The notes beneath the pieces were generated by a model, which was given only the letters and a program-made list of their open reading frames with translations, did not search any database and was not told where the DNA came from. The translations under genes and the position numbers were made by a program. Below are positions 15,758 to 23,842 of a DNA stretch of 64,000 nt, piece after piece (position 1 is the first letter of the stretch; each line of letters begins with the position of its first letter). This DNA comes from CAMFLJ01 sp965279255 (GTDB lineage Bacteria; Actinomycetota; Acidimicrobiia; Acidimicrobiales; Acidimicrobilacustridaceae), in assembly GCA_965279255.1 (NCBI GenBank), contig OZ257146.1, forward strand, positions 2,790,001 to 2,854,000, given 5' to 3'.

Positions 15758-16761
15758 AGCAGATCATGCTCCACGGCGCCAACGACTGGCGCCTGGACGA
15801 CATCCCCGAGCCCGAGCCGGGCCCGCGTGATGCGCTGGTGCGCATCGCCGCGTGCGGCATCTGCGGCACCGACACCTCGTACATCCACATGGGCATGACC
15901 CCCGGCCACCCGATCCCCCTCGGCCACGAGATGGCCGGCACGGTCGAGTGGCTCGGCTCCGAGGTCACCGGGGTGGCCGTCGGCGACAAGGTCGTCGTCC
16001 GTCCGTCCGACGCGGGGAGCGGGCCGATGGGCACCGGCGGGGCTCAGGGCGGGCTCACCCCTGTGCTGCACGTGCCCGAGGCCGCCGACGGCACCCGCCT
16101 GTACAAGGTGCCCGACGGCATGGCCCTCACCACCGCCGCCCTCACCGAGCCCGCGGCGGTCGGCATGCAGTCGGTGAACCAGTCCGCCGCCAAGGCCGGC
16201 GACAAGGTCGTCGTGTTCGGCTGCGGCCCCATCGGCTTGTTCGCCCTCGCCACCCTCGCCGACCGCGGCGTCACCGACACCGTGGCCGTCGACCTCAGCC
16301 CGGCCCGCCTCGAGCTGGCCAGGACCGTCGGAGCCGCCCACGTCCTCGATCCCACCGAGGTCGACCTGTGGGACGAGCTCAAGCGCATCCACGGCACGAC
16401 CCCGTTCATGTTCGGGCCGACCGCGGCCACCGACATCTTCATCGAGGCCTCGGGCGCCGACAGCGTGATCGGCGACGTGCTCCAGAACGGCCGGGTCGAC
16501 GGCACGCTGGTGATCGTCGCCCTGCACTACCGCCCCGTGCCCACCAGCTACGTGAACCTGCTCATGAAGCAGTTCACCGTCCGGGGCTCGATGGAGTACC
16601 CCGAGCGCTTCGAGGACGCGGTGGAGCTGCTCCAGCGCCACGACCTGTCCCACCTCATCACCCACAAGCTCCCGCTCGAGGGCTTCGGCGACGGCCTGGC
16701 GGTGCTCGAGGGCTCCAAGGACTGCGGCAAGGTCATGATCACGATCGGCGACGACGAATGA
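15754..16761 (+). CDS. Medium-chain (zinc-type) alcohol dehydrogenase
   Basis: A 335-residue MDR enzyme. The catalytic zinc site is suggested by CGICGTDTS and LGHEMAG, and a Rossmann motif VVFGCGPIGLFAL lies in the middle. The four-cysteine structural zinc lobe is absent: the corresponding segment (SDAGSGPMGTGGAQGG) has no cysteine. NAD(P)-dependent oxidation of an alcohol or sugar is expected. ATGA overlaps link it to the TetR gene before and the SDR gene after. Substrate unknown; the sulfotransferase and sulfatase context suggests a hydroxylated lipid or sterol-like compound. Confidence 0.85.
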   Translation: MKQIMLHGANDWRLDDIPEPEPGPRDALVRIAACGICGTDTSYIHMGMTPGHPIPLGHEMAGTVEWLGSEVTGVAVGDKVVVRPSDAGSGPMGTGGAQGGLTPVLHVPEAADGTRLYKVPDGMALTTAALTEPAAVGMQSVNQSAAKAGDKVVVFGCGPIGLFALATLADRGVTDTVAVDLSPARLELARTVGAAHVLDPTEVDLWDELKRIHGTTPFMFGPTAATDIFIEASGADSVIGDVLQNGRVDGTLVIVALHYRPVPTSYVNLLMKQFTVRGSMEYPERFEDAVELLQRHDLSHLITHKLPLEGFGDGLAVLEGSKDCGKVMITIGDDE

Positions 16762-17507
16762 GCAACGGCCTCAGCTTCGACTTCGCCGGCACCTCGGTGC
16801 TGGTCACCGGTGGCACGAGCGGCATCGGCCACGCGGTGGCGAAGGCCTTCGCCGACGCCGGCGCCGCGGTCACCGTCACCGGCACCCGTGCCTCGGCCGG
16901 CGACTACGACACCGACCTCTCCGGGCTCGCCTTCCACCAGCTCGAGATGCGGGACGACGACGCGGTCGATGCCCTCGCCGCGTCGCTCGGCTCGCTCGAC
17001 GTGCTGGTCAACAACGCCGGCGCCAACTTCCCCGACGGTCTCGACGAGTGGAGCCCCGAGGGCTTCTCGGCCTCGCTGGCCATGAACGTCGAAGGCGCCC
17101 AGCGCCTCACCGTCGGCTCCCGCGCCGCGCTCGCAGCCAGCACCATGGCCGGCGGCGCCAGCGTCGTGAACGTCGTGTCGATGATGTCGTACCGGGCCAC
17201 CACGATCGTGCCCGGCTACTCGTCGTCGAAGGCGGCTCTGCTCGCCCTCACCCGCAACCTCGCCCTCCACTGGGTCAACGACGGCATCCGTGTGAACGCC
17301 GTCGCTCCGGGTCTGATCGACACGCCGATGACGGCGCCGATGAAGCCCTTCCAGGAGATGCTCGACGCCGAGCTGTCGAAGCAGGCGATGCGGCGCATGG
17401 GCACCGTCGAGGAGGTCGCGGCCGCGGTGCTGTTCCTCTCGTGCGAGGCCTCGTCGTTCACCACCGGCACCGCCTTCGCCGTCGACGGCGGATACCTGGC
17501 GCTGTGA
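16758..17507 (+). CDS. Short-chain dehydrogenase/reductase
   Basis: Classical SDR of 249 residues. It has the nucleotide motif TGGTSGIG, the NNAG loop (VNNAGANFPDG), a serine in VVNVVSMMSYR and the catalytic YSSSK, then APGLIDTPM and the terminal GTAFAVDGGY. It oxidises or reduces a carbonyl/alcohol pair with NAD(P). It overlaps the upstream MDR dehydrogenase (ATGA) and is 10 bp from the sulfotransferase, so it belongs to the same pathway. Confidence 0.9.
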   Translation: MSNGLSFDFAGTSVLVTGGTSGIGHAVAKAFADAGAAVTVTGTRASAGDYDTDLSGLAFHQLEMRDDDAVDALAASLGSLDVLVNNAGANFPDGLDEWSPEGFSASLAMNVEGAQRLTVGSRAALAASTMAGGASVVNVVSMMSYRATTIVPGYSSSKAALLALTRNLALHWVNDGIRVNAVAPGLIDTPMTAPMKPFQEMLDAELSKQAMRRMGTVEEVAAAVLFLSCEASSFTTGTAFAVDGGYLAL

Positions 17508-17517
17508 GGGGGCACCG

Positions 17518-18774
17518 ATGACGAACGAGATCCGCATCGATGACCTGGCGGCGCCGGTGCTCAACGACATCCAGCGGATGGGCATCGACTACGGCGAGAC
17601 GGTGCACACCGAGCTCACGGTCGACGCGGTGTGCGCCGCGGCCGTCGACCGCACGGGCCTCGACGACTTCGGGCCGGACGACTTCCGCGAGCGGCTCGGC
17701 CTCCAGCTCGCCGAGATGGACGCCGACCCCGAGCGCACTGGCCTCGGCCGCATGCTGATGTTCAACGACTGCACCCGGTACGCCTCGAACCGGCTCCGCA
17801 TCCGTGACCTGCTGACGCAACACCGGGAGATCCTCGACATCGAGATCGAGAAGCCGGTCGTCGTGATCGGCCTCCCCCGCTCGGGCACCACCAACATGGT
17901 GAACCTGCTGGCCTCCGACTCCCGTTTCCGGTCGATGCCCCTCTGGGAGGGCCAGGAGCCGGTGCCCGACCCCCGGGAGACGATCGGCCCCGACGGGGTC
18001 GACCCCCGCTGGACCCGTTGCCAGGCGATCTGGGAGTCGATGCAGGCCGGCGCGCCGTTCGTGGCCGCCATGCACCCCATGGAGCCCGACCACATCCACG
18101 AGGAGCTCGAGCTGATGCTCCCCGACTTCAGCTCGTACAACATCGAGTGGGTGGCCCGCGCTCCGCAATGGCGCGACCACCTCCTCAGCCACGACCAGAC
18201 GCCGCACTACGCCTACATGAAGACGGTGCTGCAGATCCTCCAGTGGTACCGGCCCCGCGAGCGGTGGGTGCTCAAGTGCCCTCAGCACCTCGAGAACATC
18301 GGGCCGCTCATGACCACGTTCCCCGACGCCACCATCGTGGTCACCCACCGCGACCCGGTGGCGGTGGTGCAGTCGACCATCACCATGGCCACCTACGGCG
18401 CCCGCACGGCCTACCGGGTCATCCGGCCCGAGTGGTACCGCGACTACTGGACCGACCGCATCGGTCTCCTGCTCGACGCGTCGATCCGGGATCAGCACCT
18501 GCTCCCCGAGGACCGGACCATCCACGTGTACTTCCACGAGTACATGGCCGACGAGATGGGCACCCTGCAGCGCGTCTACGACGCCGCCGGCATCGAGTTC
18601 ACCGACGAGGCCCGCGCCGAGGTCGCCGCGTACCAGGCGGCCCACCCCCGGGGGAAGGAAGGCCGGGTGGTCTACGACCTTCGCGGCGACTTCTCCACCA
18701 CACCCGAGGAGGTGCGCTCCCGCTTCGGGGCGTACTTCGAGGCATTCCCCAACGTACGGATCGAGGTCCAGTGA
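17518..18774 (+). CDS. Sulfotransferase-family protein
   Basis: A 418-residue PAPS-dependent sulfotransferase-like protein. The 5'-phosphosulfate loop is GLPRSGTT at 118-125. The 3'-phosphate motif region VTHRDPVAVVQS lies near 278, with FHEYMADEMGTLQRVY later. It shares the layout of actinobacterial Sulfotransfer_3 proteins often found near lipid or steroid genes. Expected activity: transfer of sulfate to a hydroxyl group. GGGGGC-type ribosome site is weak. Its stop overlaps the alkylsulfatase-like gene (GTGA), which could remove the same group. Confidence 0.86.
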   Translation: MTNEIRIDDLAAPVLNDIQRMGIDYGETVHTELTVDAVCAAAVDRTGLDDFGPDDFRERLGLQLAEMDADPERTGLGRMLMFNDCTRYASNRLRIRDLLTQHREILDIEIEKPVVVIGLPRSGTTNMVNLLASDSRFRSMPLWEGQEPVPDPRETIGPDGVDPRWTRCQAIWESMQAGAPFVAAMHPMEPDHIHEELELMLPDFSSYNIEWVARAPQWRDHLLSHDQTPHYAYMKTVLQILQWYRPRERWVLKCPQHLENIGPLMTTFPDATIVVTHRDPVAVVQSTITMATYGARTAYRVIRPEWYRDYWTDRIGLLLDASIRDQHLLPEDRTIHVYFHEYMADEMGTLQRVYDAAGIEFTDEARAEVAAYQAAHPRGKEGRVVYDLRGDFSTTPEEVRSRFGAYFEAFPNVRIEVQ

Positions 18775-20051
18775 ACATCCAGGAACAGGTCGACCATCTC
18801 ATCGACACCCGCCCCGGCCGCCAGTTGCTGACGCCGGTCTACGACGACCCGGCGTACCCGATCGTCGAGGGCCTCGTCTACCGCTCGGGCGGCACGACGG
18901 CCACCTACATGATCCTCACCGACAACGGCCGGGTGATCGTGAACACCGGCATGGGCTACGAGGCCCCGCACCACAAGCGGGTGTTCGACGCCATCCGCCC
19001 CGGGCCCACCCACCACATCATCACCACCCAGGCCCACGTCGACCACGTCGGCGGCGTCGACCTGTTCAAGGAGCCGGGCACCAGCTACATCGCCCAGGCC
19101 AACAACCCTGCCTGCCAGCGCGACGACAAGCGCATCCAGGGCCTGAGGATGAGCACGGCCGGCATCTGGTTCGACATGCTCGGCACCGACGCCAAGCGCA
19201 TCTGGTCCGAGAACCCGGGCGTCTCCATGGCCCAGTCGGAACCGATGCCCGACATCCTCTTCGAGGACCGCCTCGCTCTCACCGTCGACGGCCTCCGCAT
19301 CGAGCTGTACGCCGCGGTGGGCGAGACCATCGACTGCTGCATCGTGTGGCTCCCCGAGCACAAGATCGCCCTGGTGTCGAACCTGTTCGGGCCGCTGTTC
19401 CCGCACTTCCCGAACATCAACACCATCCGAGGCGACCGCTACCGCTTCGTCGAGCCCCAGTCGGCCACCAACCGCCTGGTGCGCGAGCTGCGGCCCGAGA
19501 TCCTCGTCACCGGCCGCTACGAGCCGATCGTCGGCGCCGACCTCATCGAGGCCTCGCTCGAGCGCCTCGACAAGGCCGTCGACTACGTGCACAGGACCGC
19601 ACTGGAAGGCTTCAACAACGGCGTCGACGTCGACACGCTCATGCGAGAGATCACCCTGCCGCCCGAGCTGCGCGTCGGCCAGGGCTACGGCAAGGTCTCG
19701 TGGGCGGTGCGCACGTTCTGGGAGGAGTACGTCGGCTGGTTCCGCCTGCAGTCGACGACCGAGCTCTACCCGGACACCACCGCGGCGGCGCTGGCCGAGC
19801 TGCTCGACGTGACCGGCACCGACGCCGGGCTCGAGCGGGCCGACGCGGCCCTGGCTCGGGGCGATGCCGTGCTCGCCATCAAGCTCGGCGAGGCCTTGGC
19901 CGCCGCCGGGCTGTCCGACGACCCGCGGCTGCGCTCACTGATGGCCTCCGCCCACCGGTACCTCTACGACAACGGTGGCGAGACCAGCTTCTGGGAAGAG
20001 GGCTGGCTGCGCACCCAGGCCGAGCGCTGGGAAGCCGCCGCCGGCGCCTGA
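18771..20051 (+). CDS. Alkylsulfatase-like metallo-beta-lactamase-fold protein
   Basis: A 426-residue protein. The N-terminal MBL domain carries TTQAHVDHVGG at 85-95. A C-terminal helical region (ADAALARGDAVLAIKLGEALAAAG) resembles the dimerisation and substrate parts of class III alkylsulfatases. The first histidine of the normal THxHxDH motif is replaced by Gln (Q87), while H89, D91 and H92 remain, so metal loading may differ. GTG start in an overlap with the sulfotransferase gene. Function may be sulfate ester hydrolysis or a related hydrolytic step. Confidence 0.8.
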   Translation: MNIQEQVDHLIDTRPGRQLLTPVYDDPAYPIVEGLVYRSGGTTATYMILTDNGRVIVNTGMGYEAPHHKRVFDAIRPGPTHHIITTQAHVDHVGGVDLFKEPGTSYIAQANNPACQRDDKRIQGLRMSTAGIWFDMLGTDAKRIWSENPGVSMAQSEPMPDILFEDRLALTVDGLRIELYAAVGETIDCCIVWLPEHKIALVSNLFGPLFPHFPNINTIRGDRYRFVEPQSATNRLVRELRPEILVTGRYEPIVGADLIEASLERLDKAVDYVHRTALEGFNNGVDVDTLMREITLPPELRVGQGYGKVSWAVRTFWEEYVGWFRLQSTTELYPDTTAAALAELLDVTGTDAGLERADAALARGDAVLAIKLGEALAAAGLSDDPRLRSLMASAHRYLYDNGGETSFWEEGWLRTQAERWEAAAGA

Positions 20052-20080
20052 CCGTCCCGGGTCCCGGACCTGACCCACCT

Positions 20081-20123
20081 TCTGGCTCACCTGGTCGGCG
20101 ATCCGGCGACGGGGTGAGCCAGA
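20081..20123. terminator. Hairpin between convergent genes
   Basis: Perfect arms TCTGGCTCACC (20081-20091) and GGTGAGCCAGA (20113-20123) around a 21-nt loop, lying between the convergent alkylsulfatase-like and methyltransferase genes. It starts with the same TTCTGG head as other gene-end hairpins here. Probable bidirectional terminator without T-tract. Confidence 0.6.
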
Positions 20124-20140
20124 GGCGCGTTCGGGGAGGC

Positions 20141-20698
20141 TCAGTGACGACGGGCGAGGAGGCGGGCGACGCCGTCGGCCTCGCGGCGGTCGAGCAGGCT
20201 GAGCCCGTCACGCCCGCCGAAGCGGTCGAGCAGGTCGCCGGGGCGGGCCCGGAACCGTCCGGGCGCGGCACCGACCTCGCTGAGCACGGCCACGGCGAGC
20301 AGCCCTCCCGGGGCCAGTCGGGCGGCGGCCTCCTCGTCGAGGTGAGGCGCGTTGAACAGGTGGCACAGCACGACGTCGACCGGCGAGCCGGGCGGCAGGC
20401 CGTCGTCGAGGTCGGCCGCCTCGAACCGACAGCGATCCGCCACCCCCGCTCTCGTGGCCAGGTCCGCGGCGAGGGCCACCCCCGCCGGGGACACGTCGAC
20501 GGCGAGCACGTCGAGACCGCGGCGGCCGAGCCACACCGCTCCCCTGCCGTCGCCACAGGCCAGGTCGAGCGCGGTGCCGTGGACCGGGAACAGGTCCGCG
20601 AGGTCGACGAAGGCCGACGGCGGTTCGACGGCCTCGACCGCCACCGGAGCACGCTCGGCGTAGCGCTCGTCCCACCGGGACCGGTCCTCGTCAGCCAC
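20141..20698 (-). CDS. Class I SAM-dependent methyltransferase
   Basis: A 185-residue Rossmann methyltransferase with motif I LDLACGDGRGAVWLG, the acidic loop VLAVDVSPAGV, EAADLDDG and the motif IV-like VVLCHLFNAPHLD. The GTG at 20698 gives the short N-terminal helix (DRSRWDERYAERAP) typical of this subgroup. Substrate unknown. It is a single gene, convergent with the sulfatase operon and divergent from the GntR gene. Confidence 0.82.
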   Translation of the reverse strand: MADEDRSRWDERYAERAPVAVEAVEPPSAFVDLADLFPVHGTALDLACGDGRGAVWLGRRGLDVLAVDVSPAGVALAADLATRAGVADRCRFEAADLDDGLPPGSPVDVVLCHLFNAPHLDEEAAARLAPGGLLAVAVLSEVGAAPGRFRARPGDLLDRFGGRDGLSLLDRREADGVARLLARRH

Positions 20699-20812
20699 CT
20701 CGTCACCGTACGGGCGATCGTGGCCCGGGCCCGACCTCCAGCCTGACGGGCACCTGACGGGGGTCGCCGAGGTGGTCGGAGGCGTCGGCCCCAGCTGCCA
20801 AGCTGTGCGGAC

Positions 20813-21529
20813 ATGGCGATCGACACCGACGACCTGCTGAGCCGCCTGCTCGACGTGCTCCACGACGCCGCCGCGGCCGACGGCGTGCTCCCGTCGGAGC
20901 CCACCCTCGCCGACCAGCTCGGGGTCAGCCGCCCCAACCTGCGCGAGGTGCTCGCCCGGCTGCAGGCCCAGGGTCTGGTGCTCCGGCGTCGGGGCAGCGA
21001 GACCGTCGTGAACACCGCCGCCCTCGACCTGGTGGCCCGGTTCGACCAGACCTTCGACTACGCCGAGCTGCTCGAAGCGCTCGGCCACGAGGCCCAGGTC
21101 GACGTGCTGGGCGCCGACCTCGTGCCCCTCGACGCCGTCACCGCCGAGGCCTTCGGCCGGCCCGAGGGCACCATCGCCCTGCGCACAGTGAAGCGGTGGC
21201 GGGCCGACGGTCGCCCCGCGATGGCTGCGGTGAACCTGGTGCCCATGCCCGACGGCACCACGTCGGTGCCGCCAGACGTGACCACCTCGGTGTTCGACTT
21301 CGCCGCCGAGGTCGCCGGCGAGGCCGTGGTGTGGACCATCGCCCGGCCCGGCGCCATCGCCCTCGACGAGCGCGAGGGCGCCTGGCTCGACCAGCCCGTC
21401 GGCGAGGCCGTGCTCACCATCGAGCAGGTCGGGCTCGGCCGCAGCGGCCAGGTGCTGTTCACCAGCGCCGAATACCACATCCCCGGCGTGGTGCCCTTCG
21501 CCCTGGTGCGCGTCGTTCCCCTCCGCTGA
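20813..21529 (+). CDS. GntR-family regulator with UTRA domain
   Basis: A 238-residue regulator. The winged HTH (LPSEPTLADQLGVSRPNLREVLARLQAQGLVLRRRGSET, read in parts) is followed from ~70 by an effector-binding UTRA domain (EGTIALRTVKRWRADGRPAM ... VLFTSAEYHIPG). Ligand unknown. AAGCTG stands 7 nt before the ATG, fitting a leaderless start. The ferritin-like/amidohydrolase genes converge on it from the other side of a hairpin array and could be targets, but no operator is recognised. Confidence 0.84.
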   Translation: MAIDTDDLLSRLLDVLHDAAAADGVLPSEPTLADQLGVSRPNLREVLARLQAQGLVLRRRGSETVVNTAALDLVARFDQTFDYAELLEALGHEAQVDVLGADLVPLDAVTAEAFGRPEGTIALRTVKRWRADGRPAMAAVNLVPMPDGTTSVPPDVTTSVFDFAAEVAGEAVVWTIARPGAIALDEREGAWLDQPVGEAVLTIEQVGLGRSGQVLFTSAEYHIPGVVPFALVRVVPLR

Positions 21530-21533
21530 CCCC

Positions 21534-21759
21534 GTGGCTCGATCGAGCACGCCCCAGCGTGCTCAGACGAGCCACCGATGCTGAGAGGACGCGACCCATG
21601 GCTCGATCGAGCACGCTCCAGCGTGCCGAAACGAGCCACGGGTCCTTCAGACGTGGCTCACGTGGCGACCCTCCGGTGGCTCGAAGTGAGCCAGTTCGGG
21701 AGGCCGGGCCTGACGTGGCTCACCTCACGACCCTCTGGGGGCGTGAGGTGAGCCACGTC
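21534..21759. repeat. Array of four intergenic hairpins (two homologous pairs)
   Basis: The 246-bp convergent gap holds four inverted repeats. Units a (21534-21575) and b (21598-21639) are near copies: GTGGCTC outer arms and a GAGCACGC/GCGTGCTC inner stem, with about 4 differences over ~41 nt. Units c (21653-21693) and d (21712-21759) share the start ACGTGGCTCAC and CGACCCTC in the loop. Unit d has perfect 18-bp arms. The TGGCTCAC/GTGAGCCA core also occurs in the hairpin at 20081. REP-like elements or stacked terminators. Confidence 0.75.
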
Positions 21760-21775
21760 GGATGGAGGCCGACCG

Positions 21776-22510
21776 TCAGGCGGTGAGGGCCTCGATGCGG
21801 CGCTCGTAGGCGGCGCGGCCAGCGCGCTCGAGGGCGAAGGCGCCCATGACCCGGTCGCGCACCCGGCGCTGGGCGTCGGCCGTGGTGGCGTAGCGCAGCA
21901 CGGTCGTGCGGCCGAGGGCGATGTGGAAGCGCTCGTCGGGGAGGATCTTCCCGATGGCCTTCTGCACGTTCGGCGGCACCCGAGGCAGGAGGTCCTCCAT
22001 CCCCTGGGCGGCACCGAGCTCACCGGTGATGTTGTGGGCGGCGACCCGCTCGAGGGTGTCGTTGCCGGCCGGGTAGAACTCCTGGACCCAGGCGACCCAC
22101 TCGGGCTCGGGCTCCCAGCCGTCGAGCGACTCGCCGAGGGCCTCGAGCTGGCTCATCACGATCTTGTAGTGACGGGCCTCGTCGTGGACCTGGCGGGCGA
22201 GGGCGCAGAAGACCTCGGTCTCGGCCGTCTCCGACAGCCACGCCCCGATGAAGTGGGCGGCGTTGAGCTCGTACCAGGCCTGGAACTTCAGCCACTCGAT
22301 GAGCTCGGGGGTCTCGAGCGGCTTGTGGGCCCCGAAGCTGGCCTCGTCGGCCGGCAGCGCGGCCCGGGCGGCGGCGAGCTCGGCGACGAGCCCCTCGTAG
22401 AACGCCTTGGGGTCGAGGGCACCGTCGTCGGCGGCCTCTGCGACCACGTCGTCGTCGAGCTCGATGTCGCCCGGAAGCTCCGAGGTCGCGGCCCCGTCGA
22501 CGACCGTCAC
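21776..22510 (-). CDS. Ferritin-like diiron-fold protein
   Basis: A 244-residue helical protein with a ferritin-type metal signature: AWYELNAAHFIGAW, then VFCALARQVHDEARHYKIV (ExxH-like EARH) and later LPDERFHIALGR (second E..H). These could bind two irons or another metal, as in PaaA/MiaE-like oxygenases. Its GTG overlaps the stop of the amidohydrolase gene upstream by 4 bp (GTGA), so the pair is co-translated. The role may be an oxygenase, oxidase or metal store. The tight link to an amidohydrolase argues for an enzymatic step on a ring compound (inference). Confidence 0.75.
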   Translation of the reverse strand: MTVVDGAATSELPGDIELDDDVVAEAADDGALDPKAFYEGLVAELAAARAALPADEASFGAHKPLETPELIEWLKFQAWYELNAAHFIGAWLSETAETEVFCALARQVHDEARHYKIVMSQLEALGESLDGWEPEPEWVAWVQEFYPAGNDTLERVAAHNITGELGAAQGMEDLLPRVPPNVQKAIGKILPDERFHIALGRTTVLRYATTADAQRRVRDRVMGAFALERAGRAAYERRIEALTA

Positions 22511-23685
22511 GCTCCGACCTCGGCGACGACGTTGGCGCCGTACCACTCACCGGAGCGGTAGCAGCCGGCGGAGGCGAGCTTCTTCTCGACGGTGATGGTC
22601 TCGAAGCCGTCGGACAGCGAGAGGTCCTCGCCCTCCACGATCTCGAGGATCGAGAGGTCGGCCGAGCGGCCGGGCTCGATGGCACCGATCATGGTCTCGC
22701 GGTGCACGGCGTTGGCCGGGCCGGTGGTGCCCATGGCGATGACGTCGGCCAGGTCGACACCGAGGGCCCAGACCTTCGAGAGCGTCTCGGCGAGCGAGTA
22801 CACCGGGCCGTCGATGCTGAAGACGTTGAGGTCGGTCGAGGCCGAGTGCGGGAAGTAGCCCTGGTCGAACAGCTTGCGGGCGTCACGGAAGCGGAAGTCG
22901 GTGCCGGAGTGGCCGATGTCGAGCAGCAGGCCACGGTCGACGGCGTCACGGAACTGCGGGGTGGCCCGGCCGTCGGTGTCGAGCACGCCGGAGGCGCCGC
23001 GGAAGGCGTGGGTGAGGATGTCGCCGCCCCGCAGGGTGTCGAGCAGGTAGGAGGTGGCGATGGTGGGCGTGAACGGGAAGCGGCCGAGGTGGACCATCAC
23101 CGGCATCGCCCCGGCCACCTGCTTGGCGGCCTCGACGAACGGCGACACCTTGGGGTCGTCGACGTAGCAGGCCCGCACCTTCAGGCCGATGATGATGTCC
23201 TGGTTCTCGTCGACGCACTCGAGGGCCGAGTCGACGTCGAGGTTGCGGAGGTCGTTGGCGATCTCCAGCTTGTGGCAGATGAAGTCCTTCGTCGCCAGGT
23301 AGAGCTGGTTGGGGTCGAGGAACGCCAGCACCCGGGTCTTGATCGAGGGCTGGTCCCAGTAGCGGCGGCTGATGCCGAAGGTGGCGACGCCGGAGGTGCC
23401 ACCGTCGATCACGGTGGGGACACCGGCGTTCACGCCGACGCGGTCGGCCTCGAGGCAGAAGTCGCCGAGGCCGGCGGCGATGTGGGCGTGGAGGTCGATG
23501 AGGCCCGGGGCGACGATGTAGCCCGAGACGTCGTGGACCTCCAGGTCGGGGTTGGCGGCGGCGAGATCCTGGCCGACGGCCTCGATCATCCCGTCACGGA
23601 TCACCACGTCGGCGATCTCGTCGGTCTTCGAGGCGGGATCGATGACCCGCCCTCCGGTGAGCACTCGGTTCGACATGTCAGACAT
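22507..23685 (-). CDS. Dihydroorotase-like amidohydrolase/deacetylase family metallohydrolase
   Basis: A 392-residue TIM-barrel hydrolase. It has the HxH site GLIDLHAHIAAG (~60), a possible carboxylated lysine in IGLKVRACY, histidines in VMVHLGRFPF and DILTHAFRG, and the aspartate in SASTDLN. It matches the amidohydrolase/deacetylase group (D-aminoacylase and dihydroorotase relatives). ATG at 23685; a second ATG at 23676 is possible. It is translationally coupled to the ferritin-like gene and lies in the same direction as the 8-oxoguanine deaminase 157 bp upstream. Substrate probably an N-acyl or cyclic amide compound. Confidence 0.84.
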   Translation of the reverse strand: MSDMSNRVLTGGRVIDPASKTDEIADVVIRDGMIEAVGQDLAAANPDLEVHDVSGYIVAPGLIDLHAHIAAGLGDFCLEADRVGVNAGVPTVIDGGTSGVATFGISRRYWDQPSIKTRVLAFLDPNQLYLATKDFICHKLEIANDLRNLDVDSALECVDENQDIIIGLKVRACYVDDPKVSPFVEAAKQVAGAMPVMVHLGRFPFTPTIATSYLLDTLRGGDILTHAFRGASGVLDTDGRATPQFRDAVDRGLLLDIGHSGTDFRFRDARKLFDQGYFPHSASTDLNVFSIDGPVYSLAETLSKVWALGVDLADVIAMGTTGPANAVHRETMIGAIEPGRSADLSILEIVEGEDLSLSDGFETITVEKKLASAGCYRSGEWYGANVVAEVGA

Positions 23686-23796
23686 GTTGCCCGAACCCCG
23701 TTTCGCTGTCTCTACCGCCCGGTGACGGTTCGATCACCACCTCGTGACCCCTGTCTGACATCCGGCGAGGTCATCCGACGCAACCGTGCGCCTTTT

Positions 23797-23812
23797 CCAC
23801 GCCCGAGCGTGG
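23797..23812. terminator. Short hairpin CCACGC-CCGA-GCGTGG
   Basis: Six-bp G/C-rich arms with a tetraloop in the 157-bp gap between the 8-oxoguanine deaminase and amidohydrolase genes, preceded by CTTTT and followed by GTTCT. Possible terminator in either direction. Confidence 0.45.
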
Positions 23813-23842
23813 GTTCTGCACACCGGTTCCGGGGAGGGAGGG

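Noticed and set aside
21534..21759. Possible CRISPR array
   Set aside because: The units are hairpins of two types with irregular spacing, not identical direct repeats with unique spacers, and no cas gene is present.
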